Assembly: GCA_024641335.1 (NCBI GenBank)
Contig: JAHEDG010000011.1
Coordinates: forward strand, 1-44,827
Direction of reading: 5' to 3'
DNA length: 44,827 nt
Origin: Candidatus Zixiibacteriota bacterium
Lineage (GTDB): Bacteria > Zixibacteria > MSB-5A5 > UBA10806
Below are positions 8,807 through 17,479 of this stretch, one piece after another (positions within the stretch are counted from its first letter, which is position 1; every line of letters starts with the position of its first letter). Made by a program: the position numbers and the translations under genes. Under the pieces are notes generated by a model. The model saw only the letters and a list, made by a program, of their open reading frames with translations. It was not told the origin of the DNA and made no database searches.

Positions 8807-9012
8807 TGGAAAACAGGTAGTGGAGGAATTCTACGCCAATATTCCGGTTTATTCGGGGATCCATAGAATTACGATATGATTCCCGCAACCAAAACTCTTG
8901 ATAGAATAGACAGTATTGAGGACGTTAAGGCTAGAGCCATGAATATAACTATGGAACATGTCAGAAGCCGTACAAAACTGACTGAAAGTTGACGCGATAA
9001 AATTCAGGAAAA

Positions 9013-9201
9013 TCAGCTTTCCGTGACAAATCCTTTATCAACCTTCGAATGGTCTATATTCTTTTCAATAAACGCTAAGCATTCTTCCATATTTTGTATT
9101 TCTAAAAAATCACTAGTTGTGTGCTCCGGCTTCTCTATTTTCGTCTCAATATAATCAACTATTGTTGTTCTATTTCCCTCAATTCGCGCCGATGCTACGC
9201 T
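9013..9201 (-). pseudogene. 3'-terminal relic of an unknown protein gene
   Basis: After an in-frame TAG (9202-9204), 62 codons stay open to a TGA at 9013-9015 with no usable start codon near the beginning. The translation includes YIETKIEKPEHTTSDFLEI and then NMEECLAFIEKNIDHSKV. It has a balanced, charged, protein-like composition. It looks like the C-terminal end of a lost gene with low-GC codon use, perhaps acquired. I do not recognise the family. Confidence 0.3.
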
Positions 9202-9332
9202 CTATAGAATATGAATAAAGTTTTTTAGCTGGAAAAATATGATGGGAGGAGTTGTGTCCCGAAGTTCCTTTTTTCTTAGATAATCCAATTATTAAATCCC
9301 GAACAATTATTTATTTTTTAATAGAGAATCCA

Positions 9333-10286
9333 TTACTTTGTTATCCGCGTCCCCGCTTTGCCCAGCACGGCGTCAAACCCCTTCTCCAGCGACGTAATAA
9401 TAACTTTACTACCGCCGTTTTCGAGGAAACTGATGGCCGCCTCTATTTTTGGTCCCATCGAACCGGCCGGGAAATGGCCCGCTTTGTGATACTCCTTGAT
9501 CTCCTTCAGCGAAACCTCGTTCAATTCGGACTGATCGGGCCGGCCGAAATTAAGCGATACTCTCTCGACCTCGGTCAGGATCAAAAGGAGTTCGGCTCCG
9601 ATATCCCGTCCCATGACCGCCCCGGCGAAGTCCTTATCTATGACCGCGTCCACCCCGACTATCCTGCCGTCCTTTCTGATCACGGGAATTCCACCGCCGC
9701 CGCCGGCTATGACAATCGTATCGTTTGAGACCAGATTCCGGATTGTGGCGCTTTCCACCATGGCTATCGGCCTGGGTGACGGTACCACCCGCCGCCATCT
9801 TTTATCTCCAGGAAACTGGGCTGTGGCGGTCCAACCCATTTCGATTTTTAGCTTTTCCGCTTTATCCTTATCATAGAACTGGCCGATGAATTTCGACGGG
9901 TCGGCAAACGCCGGATCGTTCTCGGCAACCAGTATCTGGGATATCAACGTAACCACTTCCCTATCGATCCCTTCGTCCTTCAGCCTGTTTTGCAGACATT
10001 GGGCTATCATATATCCCATACCCCCCTGCAGATCGGCCACACAGATATGCAAAGGCAGGATCGGAGCCTTGCCGCGGGCCAGTTCGACCCGCAATAAAGC
10101 GTTGCCCACCTGGGGACCGTTGCCGTGAGTGAGCGCCAGCTGATAACCGTCCCTGATAAGTTCCACTATCGGACTCAGGCTGTCATAAGTGTTATTGAAC
10201 TGATTGGGGATAGTATCCTCACGATCCCGGTTGGAGATGGCATTCCCCCCGAACGCTATGACAGCCCTCTTTACGCTTTTATTCAT
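9333..10286 (-). CDS. arcC: carbamate kinase
   Basis: 317 residues, the normal length. The amino-acid-kinase fold is shown by VIAFGGNAI near the N-terminus, THGNGPQVGN, IAGGGGGIPV and a GVDAVIDKDFAGA segment. PAGSMGPKIEAA lies near the C-terminus. It makes ATP from carbamoyl phosphate and ADP, or the reverse. Its ATG overlaps the stop of the upstream predicted GTPase gene by four bases. No arginine deiminase or ornithine transcarbamylase gene is next to it, so the source of carbamoyl phosphate is not shown here. Confidence 0.93.
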   Translation of the reverse strand: MNKSVKRAVIAFGGNAISNRDREDTIPNQFNNTYDSLSPIVELIRDGYQLALTHGNGPQVGNALLRVELARGKAPILPLHICVADLQGGMGYMIAQCLQNRLKDEGIDREVVTLISQILVAENDPAFADPSKFIGQFYDKDKAEKLKIEMGWTATAQFPGDKRWRRVVPSPRPIAMVESATIRNLVSNDTIVIAGGGGGIPVIRKDGRIVGVDAVIDKDFAGAVMGRDIGAELLLILTEVERVSLNFGRPDQSELNEVSLKEIKEYHKAGHFPAGSMGPKIEAAISFLENGGSKVIITSLEKGFDAVLGKAGTRITK

Positions 10287-11671
10287 TTACTCTTTTTCTT
10301 GCCTGCTTTCTTTGTCGTCTTTTTAGCCGTCTTTTTGGCTTTCTTCTTTTTCCCTTCGCTGAAGAAATCATCGAGAACGTCGCTCAGACCGGGCATGCCG
10401 ATCTCCTGAAGATCGTAGCTGACCCTGACGGTCGGTTTTTTGATTTTTATCAGTTTGCCCAGATCGATCGGGGTAGCGATAATCACCGAATCGCAGTCGG
10501 TACGGTTAATCGTTGTTTGGAGGTCTTTCATCTGCTCCGGGCCGTAACCCATTGCCGGCAGAAGAGTCCCGATCTCGGGGTATTTTTTGAAGGTAGCCGA
10601 AATCGAAGCCACCGTATAGGGTCGGGGATCGACCAATTCCGACGCTCCGAACTTCTGGGCGGCTACTACTCCGGCTCCATAGGTCATTTCGCCGTGGGTT
10701 AATGTCGGGCCATCTTCGACTACCAGCACCCTTTTACCCCTGATCTGATCGGGATCGTCCACAAATATAGGAGAAGCCGCGTCTATAACAGTCGCCGCCG
10801 GGTTAAGCTGACGGATTGATTCTCTTACGGTTTCAATCCCCTCGAACGGAGCGGTATCGATCTTGTTGATAACGACCACGTCGGCCATTAGCAGGTTGGT
10901 CTCGCCGGGATAATAAGTTCTTTCGTGGCCGGGACGATGAGGATCGACTACGGTGATGTAGAGATCCGGCAGGAAAAAGGAAAGATCATTGTTCCCGCCA
11001 TCCCATACTACCACGTCGGACTCGGCCTCGGCGTTTTTGAGTATCACTCCGTAATCCACTCCGGCGTAAACCACCTGTCCCCGCATGATATGAGGCTCGT
11101 ACTCCTCGCGCTCCTCGATTGTGCATTCATGCTTATCCAGGTCCTTGAGTGTCGCGAATCTCTGGCAGATCTGTTTGGTCAGATCGCCGTACGGCATAGG
11201 ATGACGGACTACCGCCGCCTTATATCCCATATCTTTGAGAACCTCGCAGACTTTTCTGGTGGTCTGCGATTTACCCGAACCGGTTCTGACCGCGCAAACA
11301 GCGATGATCGGTTTGGTGGATTTCAGCATCGTAGGAAGGCCGCCGACCAGCTTGAAATCGGCCCCGCAGGCGTTAACCAATGCCGCCTTCGACATGACAT
11401 AGTTGTAGCTGACATCCGAATAGGAAAAGACCACCTCGTCCGCTCTATGTTTGGCGATCAGCACGGCCAGCTGAGACTCATCGTGAATTTGAATCCCTTT
11501 CGGATATAGCTTCCCGGCCAACTTCGCCGGGTATTTCCGGTCGTCGATATCCGGGATTTGCGTAGCGGTAAAGGCTACGACATCGTATGCTTTATTATCA
11601 CGGTAGAGCAGGTTGAAATTATGGAAATCCCGTCCCGCGGCGCCCATTATGATGACTTTTTTTCGTTTCAT
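10283..11671 (-). CDS. predicted GTPase, cyclic 2,3-diphosphoglycerate synthetase-like (COG2403 type), with lysine-rich tail
   Basis: 462 residues. The N-terminal 120 residues form a Rossmann-like domain starting KKVIIMGAAGRDFHNF. A P-loop follows, AVRTGSGKS (127-135), then VVVWDGGNNDLSFF and VVINKID, a GTPase-style base-recognition motif. This arrangement is that of the predicted GTPases related to archaeal cyclic 2,3-diphosphoglycerate synthetase. The true reaction in bacteria is not established. The last 23 residues contain 14 lysines. The gene is co-translated with carbamate kinase (ATGA overlap), suggesting a shared pathway. AGAGG lies six bases before the ATG. Confidence 0.75.
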   Translation of the reverse strand: MKRKKVIIMGAAGRDFHNFNLLYRDNKAYDVVAFTATQIPDIDDRKYPAKLAGKLYPKGIQIHDESQLAVLIAKHRADEVVFSYSDVSYNYVMSKAALVNACGADFKLVGGLPTMLKSTKPIIAVCAVRTGSGKSQTTRKVCEVLKDMGYKAAVVRHPMPYGDLTKQICQRFATLKDLDKHECTIEEREEYEPHIMRGQVVYAGVDYGVILKNAEAESDVVVWDGGNNDLSFFLPDLYITVVDPHRPGHERTYYPGETNLLMADVVVINKIDTAPFEGIETVRESIRQLNPAATVIDAASPIFVDDPDQIRGKRVLVVEDGPTLTHGEMTYGAGVVAAQKFGASELVDPRPYTVASISATFKKYPEIGTLLPAMGYGPEQMKDLQTTINRTDCDSVIIATPIDLGKLIKIKKPTVRVSYDLQEIGMPGLSDVLDDFFSEGKKKKAKKTAKKTTKKAGKKKSK

Positions 11672-11826
11672 AAAAAACCTCTGACTAAAAAGAACATTTC
11701 TTTCATCTGGTTGAATTACAGCTATGCGAATGCGTTTGAGAAAATTAAGCTCGGCCGTAAAATGGCCTTATAAAAGGAGAAAATCAGTGATCGAAAAGTT
11801 TTATTGACCAGTAAATCATATCTCCA

Positions 11827-11854
11827 ATATTATATCGGCATGAATAAATGTCAA
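11827..11854 (-). promoter_or_regulatory. promoter for GTPase-arcC operon
   Basis: TTGACA (11849-11854), a 16-base spacer, then TAATAT (11827-11832) on the minus strand. A perfect TATAAT overlaps at 11829-11834. The leader to the GTPase start would be about 150 bases. Confidence 0.55.
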
Positions 11855-11944
11855 TATAATTCGATAGACTAACCTTTTATTATAATTAATGTTATGGTTG
11901 TAATGCCGTCGACGTGAAGTAAACTGCAGAGAACTGGAATCGCG

Positions 11945-12067
11945 ATTCCCGCAGATATATCTCTTTAGCCCTGCCCAGGCGATTTTAGCCAGAAATGGCC
12001 CAACTGTTTCGTAACGTATTGATGATGAAATGGTTATGATGCCTGCTTGAACGCCGCGACGATATTC
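11945..12067 (-). pseudogene. decayed 3' end of a second CPA2-type antiporter gene
   Basis: On the minus strand the translation GVQAGIITISSSIRYETVGP then FLAKIA matches the C-terminus of the intact antiporter at 14487-15656 (VILSSVIVYEAVGPFLTKIA). A one-base deletion near 11979 breaks the frame just after this match. Stop codons lie upstream near 12100. A hand alignment of 70 columns with bases from 14489 gives 56 identities. Ten of the 14 differences are G/C to A/T transitions relative to the intact gene, as expected of unselected DNA. Confidence 0.7.
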
Positions 12068-12190
12068 TTTCTTCCTCTTGATCCTCTATTTTCAAAATAT
12101 CCCTACGACGTTTATTTTGCCTGTCAATCCATGACATTTGGGGATATCGGTATTAAAGGAATTACCCGCAGTTATCGACCCTGAAAAACC

Positions 12191-12218
12191 TTGACAAAAT
12201 CATAGAAGGAGCTATTTT
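12191..12218 (+). promoter_or_regulatory. promoter for LVIVD-repeat protein gene
   Basis: TTGACA (12191-12196), a 16-base spacer, then TATTTT (12213-12218). The predicted start is about 60 bases before the ATG at 12286. Confidence 0.5.
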
Positions 12219-12285
12219 TTAGTTATTAGAATTGTTTTACATCCGAGATCAACTGCTTGGATGAATGCCTTTTTTGGAGGGCATC

Positions 12286-14481
12286 ATGAAAACGGTAATT
12301 GCTTTTTCAAGCGCAGTTACGGTGCTTGTTGCCGCTGGAACGGTAGCTACCCAGAGCTTGGAACAGGTCAGCGCTACTCTGTTCAGGGGTGAATTTAGTT
12401 CATTTCAGGTAGTGGGTGACCTGGCTTATGGTATTGGAGGCATGAGCCTGCAGATTATCTCAGTGACAGATCCTGCCAATCCGGTCTCAACTGGCGGTTA
12501 TGTTTTACCTTTTAATCATGAAGGTATCGATGTTTTTATCTCCGGTGATTACGCTTATTTGTCATGGCACGAATTCACAGGTAGTGGAAACGGCCTATTT
12601 ATCTTGGATATCAGTAATCGTTTTGAAGTTACACTTACGGGAAGTTTAAATATTCAGAGTGGGAAGATTGCCGTCGGCGGCAACTATGCTTATATAGCCG
12701 GTGATTCGAGCCTTCAGATTATCGATATTTCCGACCCCGCGAACCCGGCAATAGCGGGAAGCTGCCTCACGCCGGACATGGGCGGGGCAATTTCCCTCTC
12801 CGGCAATTTCGTTTATACGACCGGAAATGATCTTCTGATCATAGATATTGACGACCCGGCCAATCCTGTACTTGTCCAAAGCTATGATACTCCTGGTTCG
12901 GCCGGCGGAGTTTTTATCTCGGCTGATTACGCTTATGTCTGCTGGGCGGATCAACCCGATTTTGGGTTGGAGATAATCGATGTTTCCGATCCCAGGAATC
13001 CGGAATTCGCGGGAAGATACTATTTGTCTATCTATGCTACGGACGTATTTGTGTCCGGCATCTATGCTTATTTGGCTGACGATGACCTGCAGATAATAGA
13101 CATCTCCGAACCATCGAACCCGGTATTTATCTCCAGCCGCTATACCCGGGACGATACGCGTTATGTATCAGTTTCAGGCGATTACGCGTACGCCATGTCG
13201 ATGGCCTGGAGCGACGACCGAGAATACGGCATGGGCGGTATTGAGATTATCGATGTCTCTATTCCCTCGAATCCTATAACCATTGGCGACTTTAGCCCCG
13301 CGGGTACCTCGTCGCGCGTTTGTATCGACGATATATACGCCTATGTAGCCGACGGATATGCCGGTCTCCAAATAGTTGATATCTCTGATCCCGCCAGTCC
13401 GGCCATCGTGGGAAGTCTTGATCCGGCCGGCTTCGACGAATACGCCTTTTCCATTACTATTGCTGATGATTATGCTTATCTTGGCTGGGGTGAATTAACC
13501 GGGTGGCCGGATCTTTATTGGATTGGCAGGCTTGAGATAATAGATATCAGCGATCCCGATCAGCCGATTCCGATCGGAAGCTGCCAGTCGTATGACAGAC
13601 CCATTGAGGTTTTTGTTTCAGGCAGCTATGCTTATGTAATATGGTACGATTATCCCAATTACCGTATGGATCTAATCGACGTCAGCAACCCACCGAACCC
13701 GACAATAAATTGGAGTTGGCACGAGGTTAACGATGTTTTCGTATCAGGGAATCTCGCCTACATGACGCGTGACACCTTAGGCCTTCAAATAGCGGATCTC
13801 TCCGACCCAGCCGATCCTGTAATTTTGGGATACTATGATCCGTCCGGTGTCGAATTCAGAGGGGTTTACATAAACGGCAACTATGGTTATTTCGCGGCTG
13901 GAGCTTCCGGCCTTTATATATTGGATATTTCCGATCCCTCGAATCCGACGTTTATTTCAGCCTACGATACCCAGACTAACGCGATGAAAGTATTTGTCGA
14001 TGGAAGTTACGCGTATATAACCGAAAGTTACTCCGGTTTACAGATTGTGGACGTCTCCGATCCGTCAAATCCGACTCTTGCCGGAGGCTACGACACACCG
14101 GGCATTGCCAAGGCAGTATCCGCGGCTGGCAATTACGCATATGTTGTAGATGGATATTCATTGACCATTCTGCGTTTCGATCCGCAAACGGGAATCATAG
14201 AGGGAGTGAACACTCCCGAACAGTTTTCCCTCGCCCAAAACTACCCCAACCCCTTCAATGCCGCGACACAAATTACATTTTCATTGCCCGAACCGGGGGA
14301 TGTCAAGCTTGTCGTCTATGATCTCCTCGGCCGGGAAGTCGAGACACTGCTCGATGATTATCGCCCGGCTGGCGCGCACGAGGTCACTTTCGATGCCTCT
14401 GCTCTCGCCAGCGGAGTTTACTTCTACCGGGTCTGTGCAGGGGATATGAACGAATCTAAGAGTATGCTTTTGCTGAAATAG
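12286..14481 (+). CDS. secreted LVIVD-repeat beta-propeller protein with type IX-like C-terminal sorting domain
   Basis: The start is ATG 12286, preceded by GGAGG at 12276-12280; an in-frame ATG at 12265 lacks such a site. The resulting 731-residue protein begins with a signal peptide (MKTVIAFSSAVTVLVAAG). I count 13 LVIVD-type repeats of about 45 residues of the form LQIIDISDPANP with gaps filled by GNYAYV, which should fold as one or two beta-propellers. From about residue 645 a sorting-type Ig-like domain follows (QNYPNPFN, YDLLGREV, LASGVYFYRV). Such tails direct secretion or surface attachment in the FCB group. It is the first plus-strand gene and faces the antiporter gene with five bases between stop codons. 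Confidence 0.88.
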   Translation: MKTVIAFSSAVTVLVAAGTVATQSLEQVSATLFRGEFSSFQVVGDLAYGIGGMSLQIISVTDPANPVSTGGYVLPFNHEGIDVFISGDYAYLSWHEFTGSGNGLFILDISNRFEVTLTGSLNIQSGKIAVGGNYAYIAGDSSLQIIDISDPANPAIAGSCLTPDMGGAISLSGNFVYTTGNDLLIIDIDDPANPVLVQSYDTPGSAGGVFISADYAYVCWADQPDFGLEIIDVSDPRNPEFAGRYYLSIYATDVFVSGIYAYLADDDLQIIDISEPSNPVFISSRYTRDDTRYVSVSGDYAYAMSMAWSDDREYGMGGIEIIDVSIPSNPITIGDFSPAGTSSRVCIDDIYAYVADGYAGLQIVDISDPASPAIVGSLDPAGFDEYAFSITIADDYAYLGWGELTGWPDLYWIGRLEIIDISDPDQPIPIGSCQSYDRPIEVFVSGSYAYVIWYDYPNYRMDLIDVSNPPNPTINWSWHEVNDVFVSGNLAYMTRDTLGLQIADLSDPADPVILGYYDPSGVEFRGVYINGNYGYFAAGASGLYILDISDPSNPTFISAYDTQTNAMKVFVDGSYAYITESYSGLQIVDVSDPSNPTLAGGYDTPGIAKAVSAAGNYAYVVDGYSLTILRFDPQTGIIEGVNTPEQFSLAQNYPNPFNAATQITFSLPEPGDVKLVVYDLLGREVETLLDDYRPAGAHEVTFDASALASGVYFYRVCAGDMNESKSMLLLK

Positions 14482-14486
14482 GATTT

Positions 14487-15656
14487 TTATTCCTGCAGGT
14501 GAATCTCTCCGGCCCTGCCCAGGGCGATTTTGGTCAGGAACGGCCCAACCGCTTCGTAGACTATTACCGAAGACAAGATCACGGTGCTTATCGCGGTGCC
14601 TATTTCCGGATGGGTTTCTGAAACTGTGATAGCCAAACCTATAGCTACACCCGCCTGTGGCAACAAGGCCATACCTATATTGGATGTAATTTGAGGTTCG
14701 GCCTGGTATTTTTTCGCGGCAATAAATGATCCCATAAACTTGCCCGCCGGTCTGGCCAGGAGATAAACCACTCCCATTAATCCGAGATGACCCAGGGAAC
14801 CCAGGTGAAGACTGGCTCCCGAAAGGACGAAGAAGGCGATATAGAAGGGCATTTCAGCCAGCCTGAGTTCGGCGTAGACCAGCCGGTGCATCATGGAAAG
14901 GTTGTTGGTCACCGCGCCGATTATCAGACACATCATCAGGTACGATATGCCTATAGTTCTGGCGGCCCCGATGCCTAAAAGCAAACCGCCGATAATAACC
15001 AACAGCAGTTCCGAAAGATCATCGATCTTCTGCTCCCACCAGTTAATCAAAGCGGCAATGGCTACGCCGATGACAACCGAGAGAATCAGCTCTTTAAACA
15101 AGCTGGCTATTACAGCGAAAAACGACAGACCGTTAAGCAGAGAGTATGAAGCGAAAATCAGGCGGAATATCACCAGGCAGATTATATTATTCATGGCGAT
15201 CACAGCCAGAAGAGTATCGGTTAACGGTCCGCGGGCGCTGTATTCGCGAATAACCAAAAGGGTAACGCCCGGAGCGGTGGCCATGCTGATAGCCCCGAGA
15301 AGCAGCGATAATCCGGCGTTGCCGCTGATAACCTGGGCCAGTATAAAGACCAGGCCGAAAGCGCCAAAACTCTCCGCGAGGGCGATAAAAATCACCTTTT
15401 TGCCCATCGCCTTAAGATGGTGCAGTTCAACCTCACCTCCGATAGCGAAAAGAATCAGGCCCAGAGCGATATCATTGACCATGTGGATACTCTCCAGAGT
15501 AGCTGAGGAGATAATACCCAACATTGACGGACCGATAATCAGCCCCATGAGCATATAGCCGGTTACTCTGGGGATCTTGAATCTATGAGAGATCTTGCCT
15601 CCCAAGAGTCCCAGCAGGATCACTATCCCCACGCCCATCAATTCGTAAATTTGCAT
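14487..15656 (-). CDS. CPA2-family sodium/proton (cation/proton) antiporter
   Basis: 389 residues, almost entirely hydrophobic, with about 12-13 membrane segments and no C-terminal TrkA domain. It starts with GGKISHRFKIPRVTGYMLMG followed by IIGPS, the usual first helices of CPA2 antiporters. LFAIGGEVEL and ATAPGVTLLV are also typical. At the ion-binding site, where the family has DD or ND (as in AVVALDD), this protein reads AVIAMNN. The base sequence supports two Asn codons (AAT AAT). It may therefore differ in ion coupling or be a channel-like or inactive form. A decayed copy of its 3' end lies 2.5 kb away beyond the LVIVD gene. Confidence 0.85.
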   Translation of the reverse strand: MQIYELMGVGIVILLGLLGGKISHRFKIPRVTGYMLMGLIIGPSMLGIISSATLESIHMVNDIALGLILFAIGGEVELHHLKAMGKKVIFIALAESFGAFGLVFILAQVISGNAGLSLLLGAISMATAPGVTLLVIREYSARGPLTDTLLAVIAMNNIICLVIFRLIFASYSLLNGLSFFAVIASLFKELILSVVIGVAIAALINWWEQKIDDLSELLLVIIGGLLLGIGAARTIGISYLMMCLIIGAVTNNLSMMHRLVYAELRLAEMPFYIAFFVLSGASLHLGSLGHLGLMGVVYLLARPAGKFMGSFIAAKKYQAEPQITSNIGMALLPQAGVAIGLAITVSETHPEIGTAISTVILSSVIVYEAVGPFLTKIALGRAGEIHLQE

Positions 15657-15745
15657 AACCTAATTCCCCGATTGTTCGATTTTACCATCGCCAGTATAGA
15701 ATCTGCCTTTATTCCTGTCAACAGATAGTTGCCGGATATTAAATA

Positions 15746-15770
15746 CGGCGCCGCGATTGAAGCGACGCCG
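15746..15770 (-). terminator. hairpin after aldehyde dehydrogenase gene, possible terminator
   Basis: A nine-base stem with one mismatch (GCGACGCCG-type arms) and a seven-base loop lies 30 bases after the stop codon. It is followed on the minus strand only by a short TATTT, so termination is uncertain. Confidence 0.35.
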
Positions 15771-15799
15771 CAATAGTACAAAAATCAGCCCGGCGAAAA

Positions 15800-17284
15800 T
15801 CAGTCTATCTGAGCTCTTTGCAGTTTGCCGGAGAAATCGATATAGACCGAACGCCATTCGGAGAAAACATCGAGGGCCGCGGTTCCGGCCTCCCTGTGCC
15901 CATTGCCGGTATGCTTTGTGCCGCCGAACGGAAGATGGACCTCCGCCCCGATAGTCGAAGCGTTTACATAGAAAATACCCGTATAAACGTCGCGGATCCC
16001 TCGGAAGGCATTGTTAACATCCTGCGTATATATAGCGGCCGAAAGACCGTAGTCGGTATTATTGACAATCTCGATCCCCTGCTCCAGGTTATCGAACGGT
16101 ATGACCGAGACAACCGAACCGAATATCTCCTCTTTAGCAATTCTCATTTCCGGATCGACATCGGCAAAAATGGTCGGCTGAGTAAACCATCCGTGATCAT
16201 AATCACCGCCGGTGAGCCGTCCCCCGCCGCACATGAGTTTGGCTTTATCCTCATTCTTGCCTATCTCCATATATTTCAGAACAGAGTTCATCTGTCCTTC
16301 GGAAACCGCCGGTCCCATATCGATCGATTCATCGAGGCCATTTCCAATCTTCAACGATTTCGTGCGAGCGACGAATTTTTCGAGGAACTCTTTGTAGACC
16401 TTTTTATGAACCACAACTCTGGAAGCCGCCGTGCATCGCTGGCCGGTGGTGCCGAATCCGCCCCAGATAGCGCCGTCAACCGCCAAATCGATCTTAGCGT
16501 CATCCATAACCATTATGGCGTTTTTACCGCCCATCTCCAGGTGGCAATGTCTGAAATCGGACGCGCAGGCTTCTGATACACGCCGTCCGATACCGGTCGA
16601 GCCGGTAAAAGAGACCACCATTACCCGCCTATCGGTCATTAACGGTTCGCCAACCGCTCCGCCGCTGCCGGTGACCATATTAACTACTCCGGGAGGTATT
16701 CCGCATTCTTCCATGACCTTGATGAAGTTAACCACCGAAAGAGGGGTATCGGTTGCAGGTTTGATCACGCAGGTATTTCCGCAAACCAGGGCCGGGATCA
16801 TCTTCCAGGCCGGAATAGCCATGGGAAAATTCCAGGGGGTTATCATGGCTGTCACTCCCAGAGGAATGCGGACCGACATTTGGAATTTATTGGGCATTTC
16901 CGACGGCGTGGTATGGCCGTACATCCTGCGCCCCTCTCCCGCATAAAGGAAGCTCATATCGATAGCCTCCTGCACGTCGCCACGGGTTTCCTTGATAACC
17001 TTGCCCATTTCGCGGGTCATCTGTTGAGAAAATTCCTCTTTTCTCTCGATCAATCTCTGACCAATCTTATAAATAATCTCGGCTCTTTTGGGAGCCGGAA
17101 CCAGGCGCCATTTCTTGAAAGCCTCCGAGGCCGCCGTGATAGCGTCATTGACATCGCCAGCATCGGATTTCTGGAAAGTCCCGATCAGCTCACGGGTATC
17201 CGCCGGGCTGCGGTTTTCAAATGTATTTCCGGTTTTCGATTCCACCCATTTGCCGTTTATATAGTTTTTGTAGACCTCAGCCAT
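15800..17284 (-). CDS. NAD(P)+-dependent aldehyde dehydrogenase
   Basis: 494 residues, the normal length for the superfamily. Shows [14 protein letters not shown] (148-161), FTGSTGIG (226-233) for NAD(P) binding, catalytic Glu250 in LEMGGKNA and catalytic Cys284 in GQRCTAASR. The C-terminal [16 protein letters not shown]-like stretch (here [16 protein letters not shown]) and [11 protein letters not shown] resemble semialdehyde dehydrogenase-type members, but the substrate cannot be fixed from sequence. GGAGG lies four bases before the ATG. It appears to be a single-gene transcript with its own promoter. Confidence 0.9.
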   Translation of the reverse strand: MAEVYKNYINGKWVESKTGNTFENRSPADTRELIGTFQKSDAGDVNDAITAASEAFKKWRLVPAPKRAEIIYKIGQRLIERKEEFSQQMTREMGKVIKETRGDVQEAIDMSFLYAGEGRRMYGHTTPSEMPNKFQMSVRIPLGVTAMITPWNFPMAIPAWKMIPALVCGNTCVIKPATDTPLSVVNFIKVMEECGIPPGVVNMVTGSGGAVGEPLMTDRRVMVVSFTGSTGIGRRVSEACASDFRHCHLEMGGKNAIMVMDDAKIDLAVDGAIWGGFGTTGQRCTAASRVVVHKKVYKEFLEKFVARTKSLKIGNGLDESIDMGPAVSEGQMNSVLKYMEIGKNEDKAKLMCGGGRLTGGDYDHGWFTQPTIFADVDPEMRIAKEEIFGSVVSVIPFDNLEQGIEIVNNTDYGLSAAIYTQDVNNAFRGIRDVYTGIFYVNASTIGAEVHLPFGGTKHTGNGHREAGTAALDVFSEWRSVYIDFSGKLQRAQID

Positions 17285-17333
17285 TTTGCCTCCGATTTTT
17301 TATCAAAACATCAAGTGCCGATCATTGAATGTG

Positions 17334-17362
17334 AAAATAATCACCCGCGACAGATAAATCAA
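17334..17362 (-). promoter_or_regulatory. candidate promoter for aldehyde dehydrogenase gene
   Basis: TTGATT (17357-17362), a 17-base spacer, then TATTTT (17334-17339) on the minus strand. It predicts a leader of about 43 bases. Confidence 0.4.
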
Positions 17363-17479
17363 GGATCGAATGAGATTTCTATGGTTGGAATATTCGATTG
17401 GACACTGCCCGGAACCGATCATATATTCAAATCGGATGGATTCCTGCGTTTACCCGGGATCGGTCATGGAGAAAACGAG

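Larger units (their letters stand above)
8762..9332. other. 571-base gene-poor, AT-rich interval with coding relics
   Basis: No intact gene is recognisable. The minus strand carries a coding-like relic (9013-9201, listed separately). The plus strand carries a 38-codon open frame at 8876-8992 starting MIPATKTLDRID, without a clear ribosome site. It may be another scrap or chance. The stretch is clearly AT-richer than the flanking genes. I see no RNA gene or strong terminator. Confidence 0.5.
11672..12285. other. 614-base intergenic region with promoters and an antiporter relic
   Basis: Holds the leader and promoter of the GTPase-arcC operon on the minus strand, a decayed antiporter 3' end (11945-12067) and the plus-strand promoter of the LVIVD-repeat gene. 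Apart from these I see no intact gene or RNA. It is AT-richer than the neighbouring genes. Confidence 0.6.

Noticed and set aside
9252-9728. 158-codon plus-strand frame opposite arcC.
   Set aside because: It is antisense to the well-supported carbamate kinase and shows no protein-like motifs.
7363-12103. 16-base identity ATTTTCAAAATATCCC at 7363-7378 and 12088-12103, considered as a shared operator.
   Set aside because: About one repeated 16-mer is expected every couple of windows this size by chance, and more in AT-rich spacers; the second copy is not at a promoter.
12286-14200. Tandem DNA repeat or CRISPR-like array in the LVIVD gene.
   Set aside because: The periodicity exists in the protein; the DNA units are diverged and lack constant repeats and spacers.
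15660-15857. 65-codon minus-strand frame between the antiporter and aldehyde dehydrogenase genes.
   Set aside because: It overlaps the end of the dehydrogenase gene in another frame and looks like a shadow.
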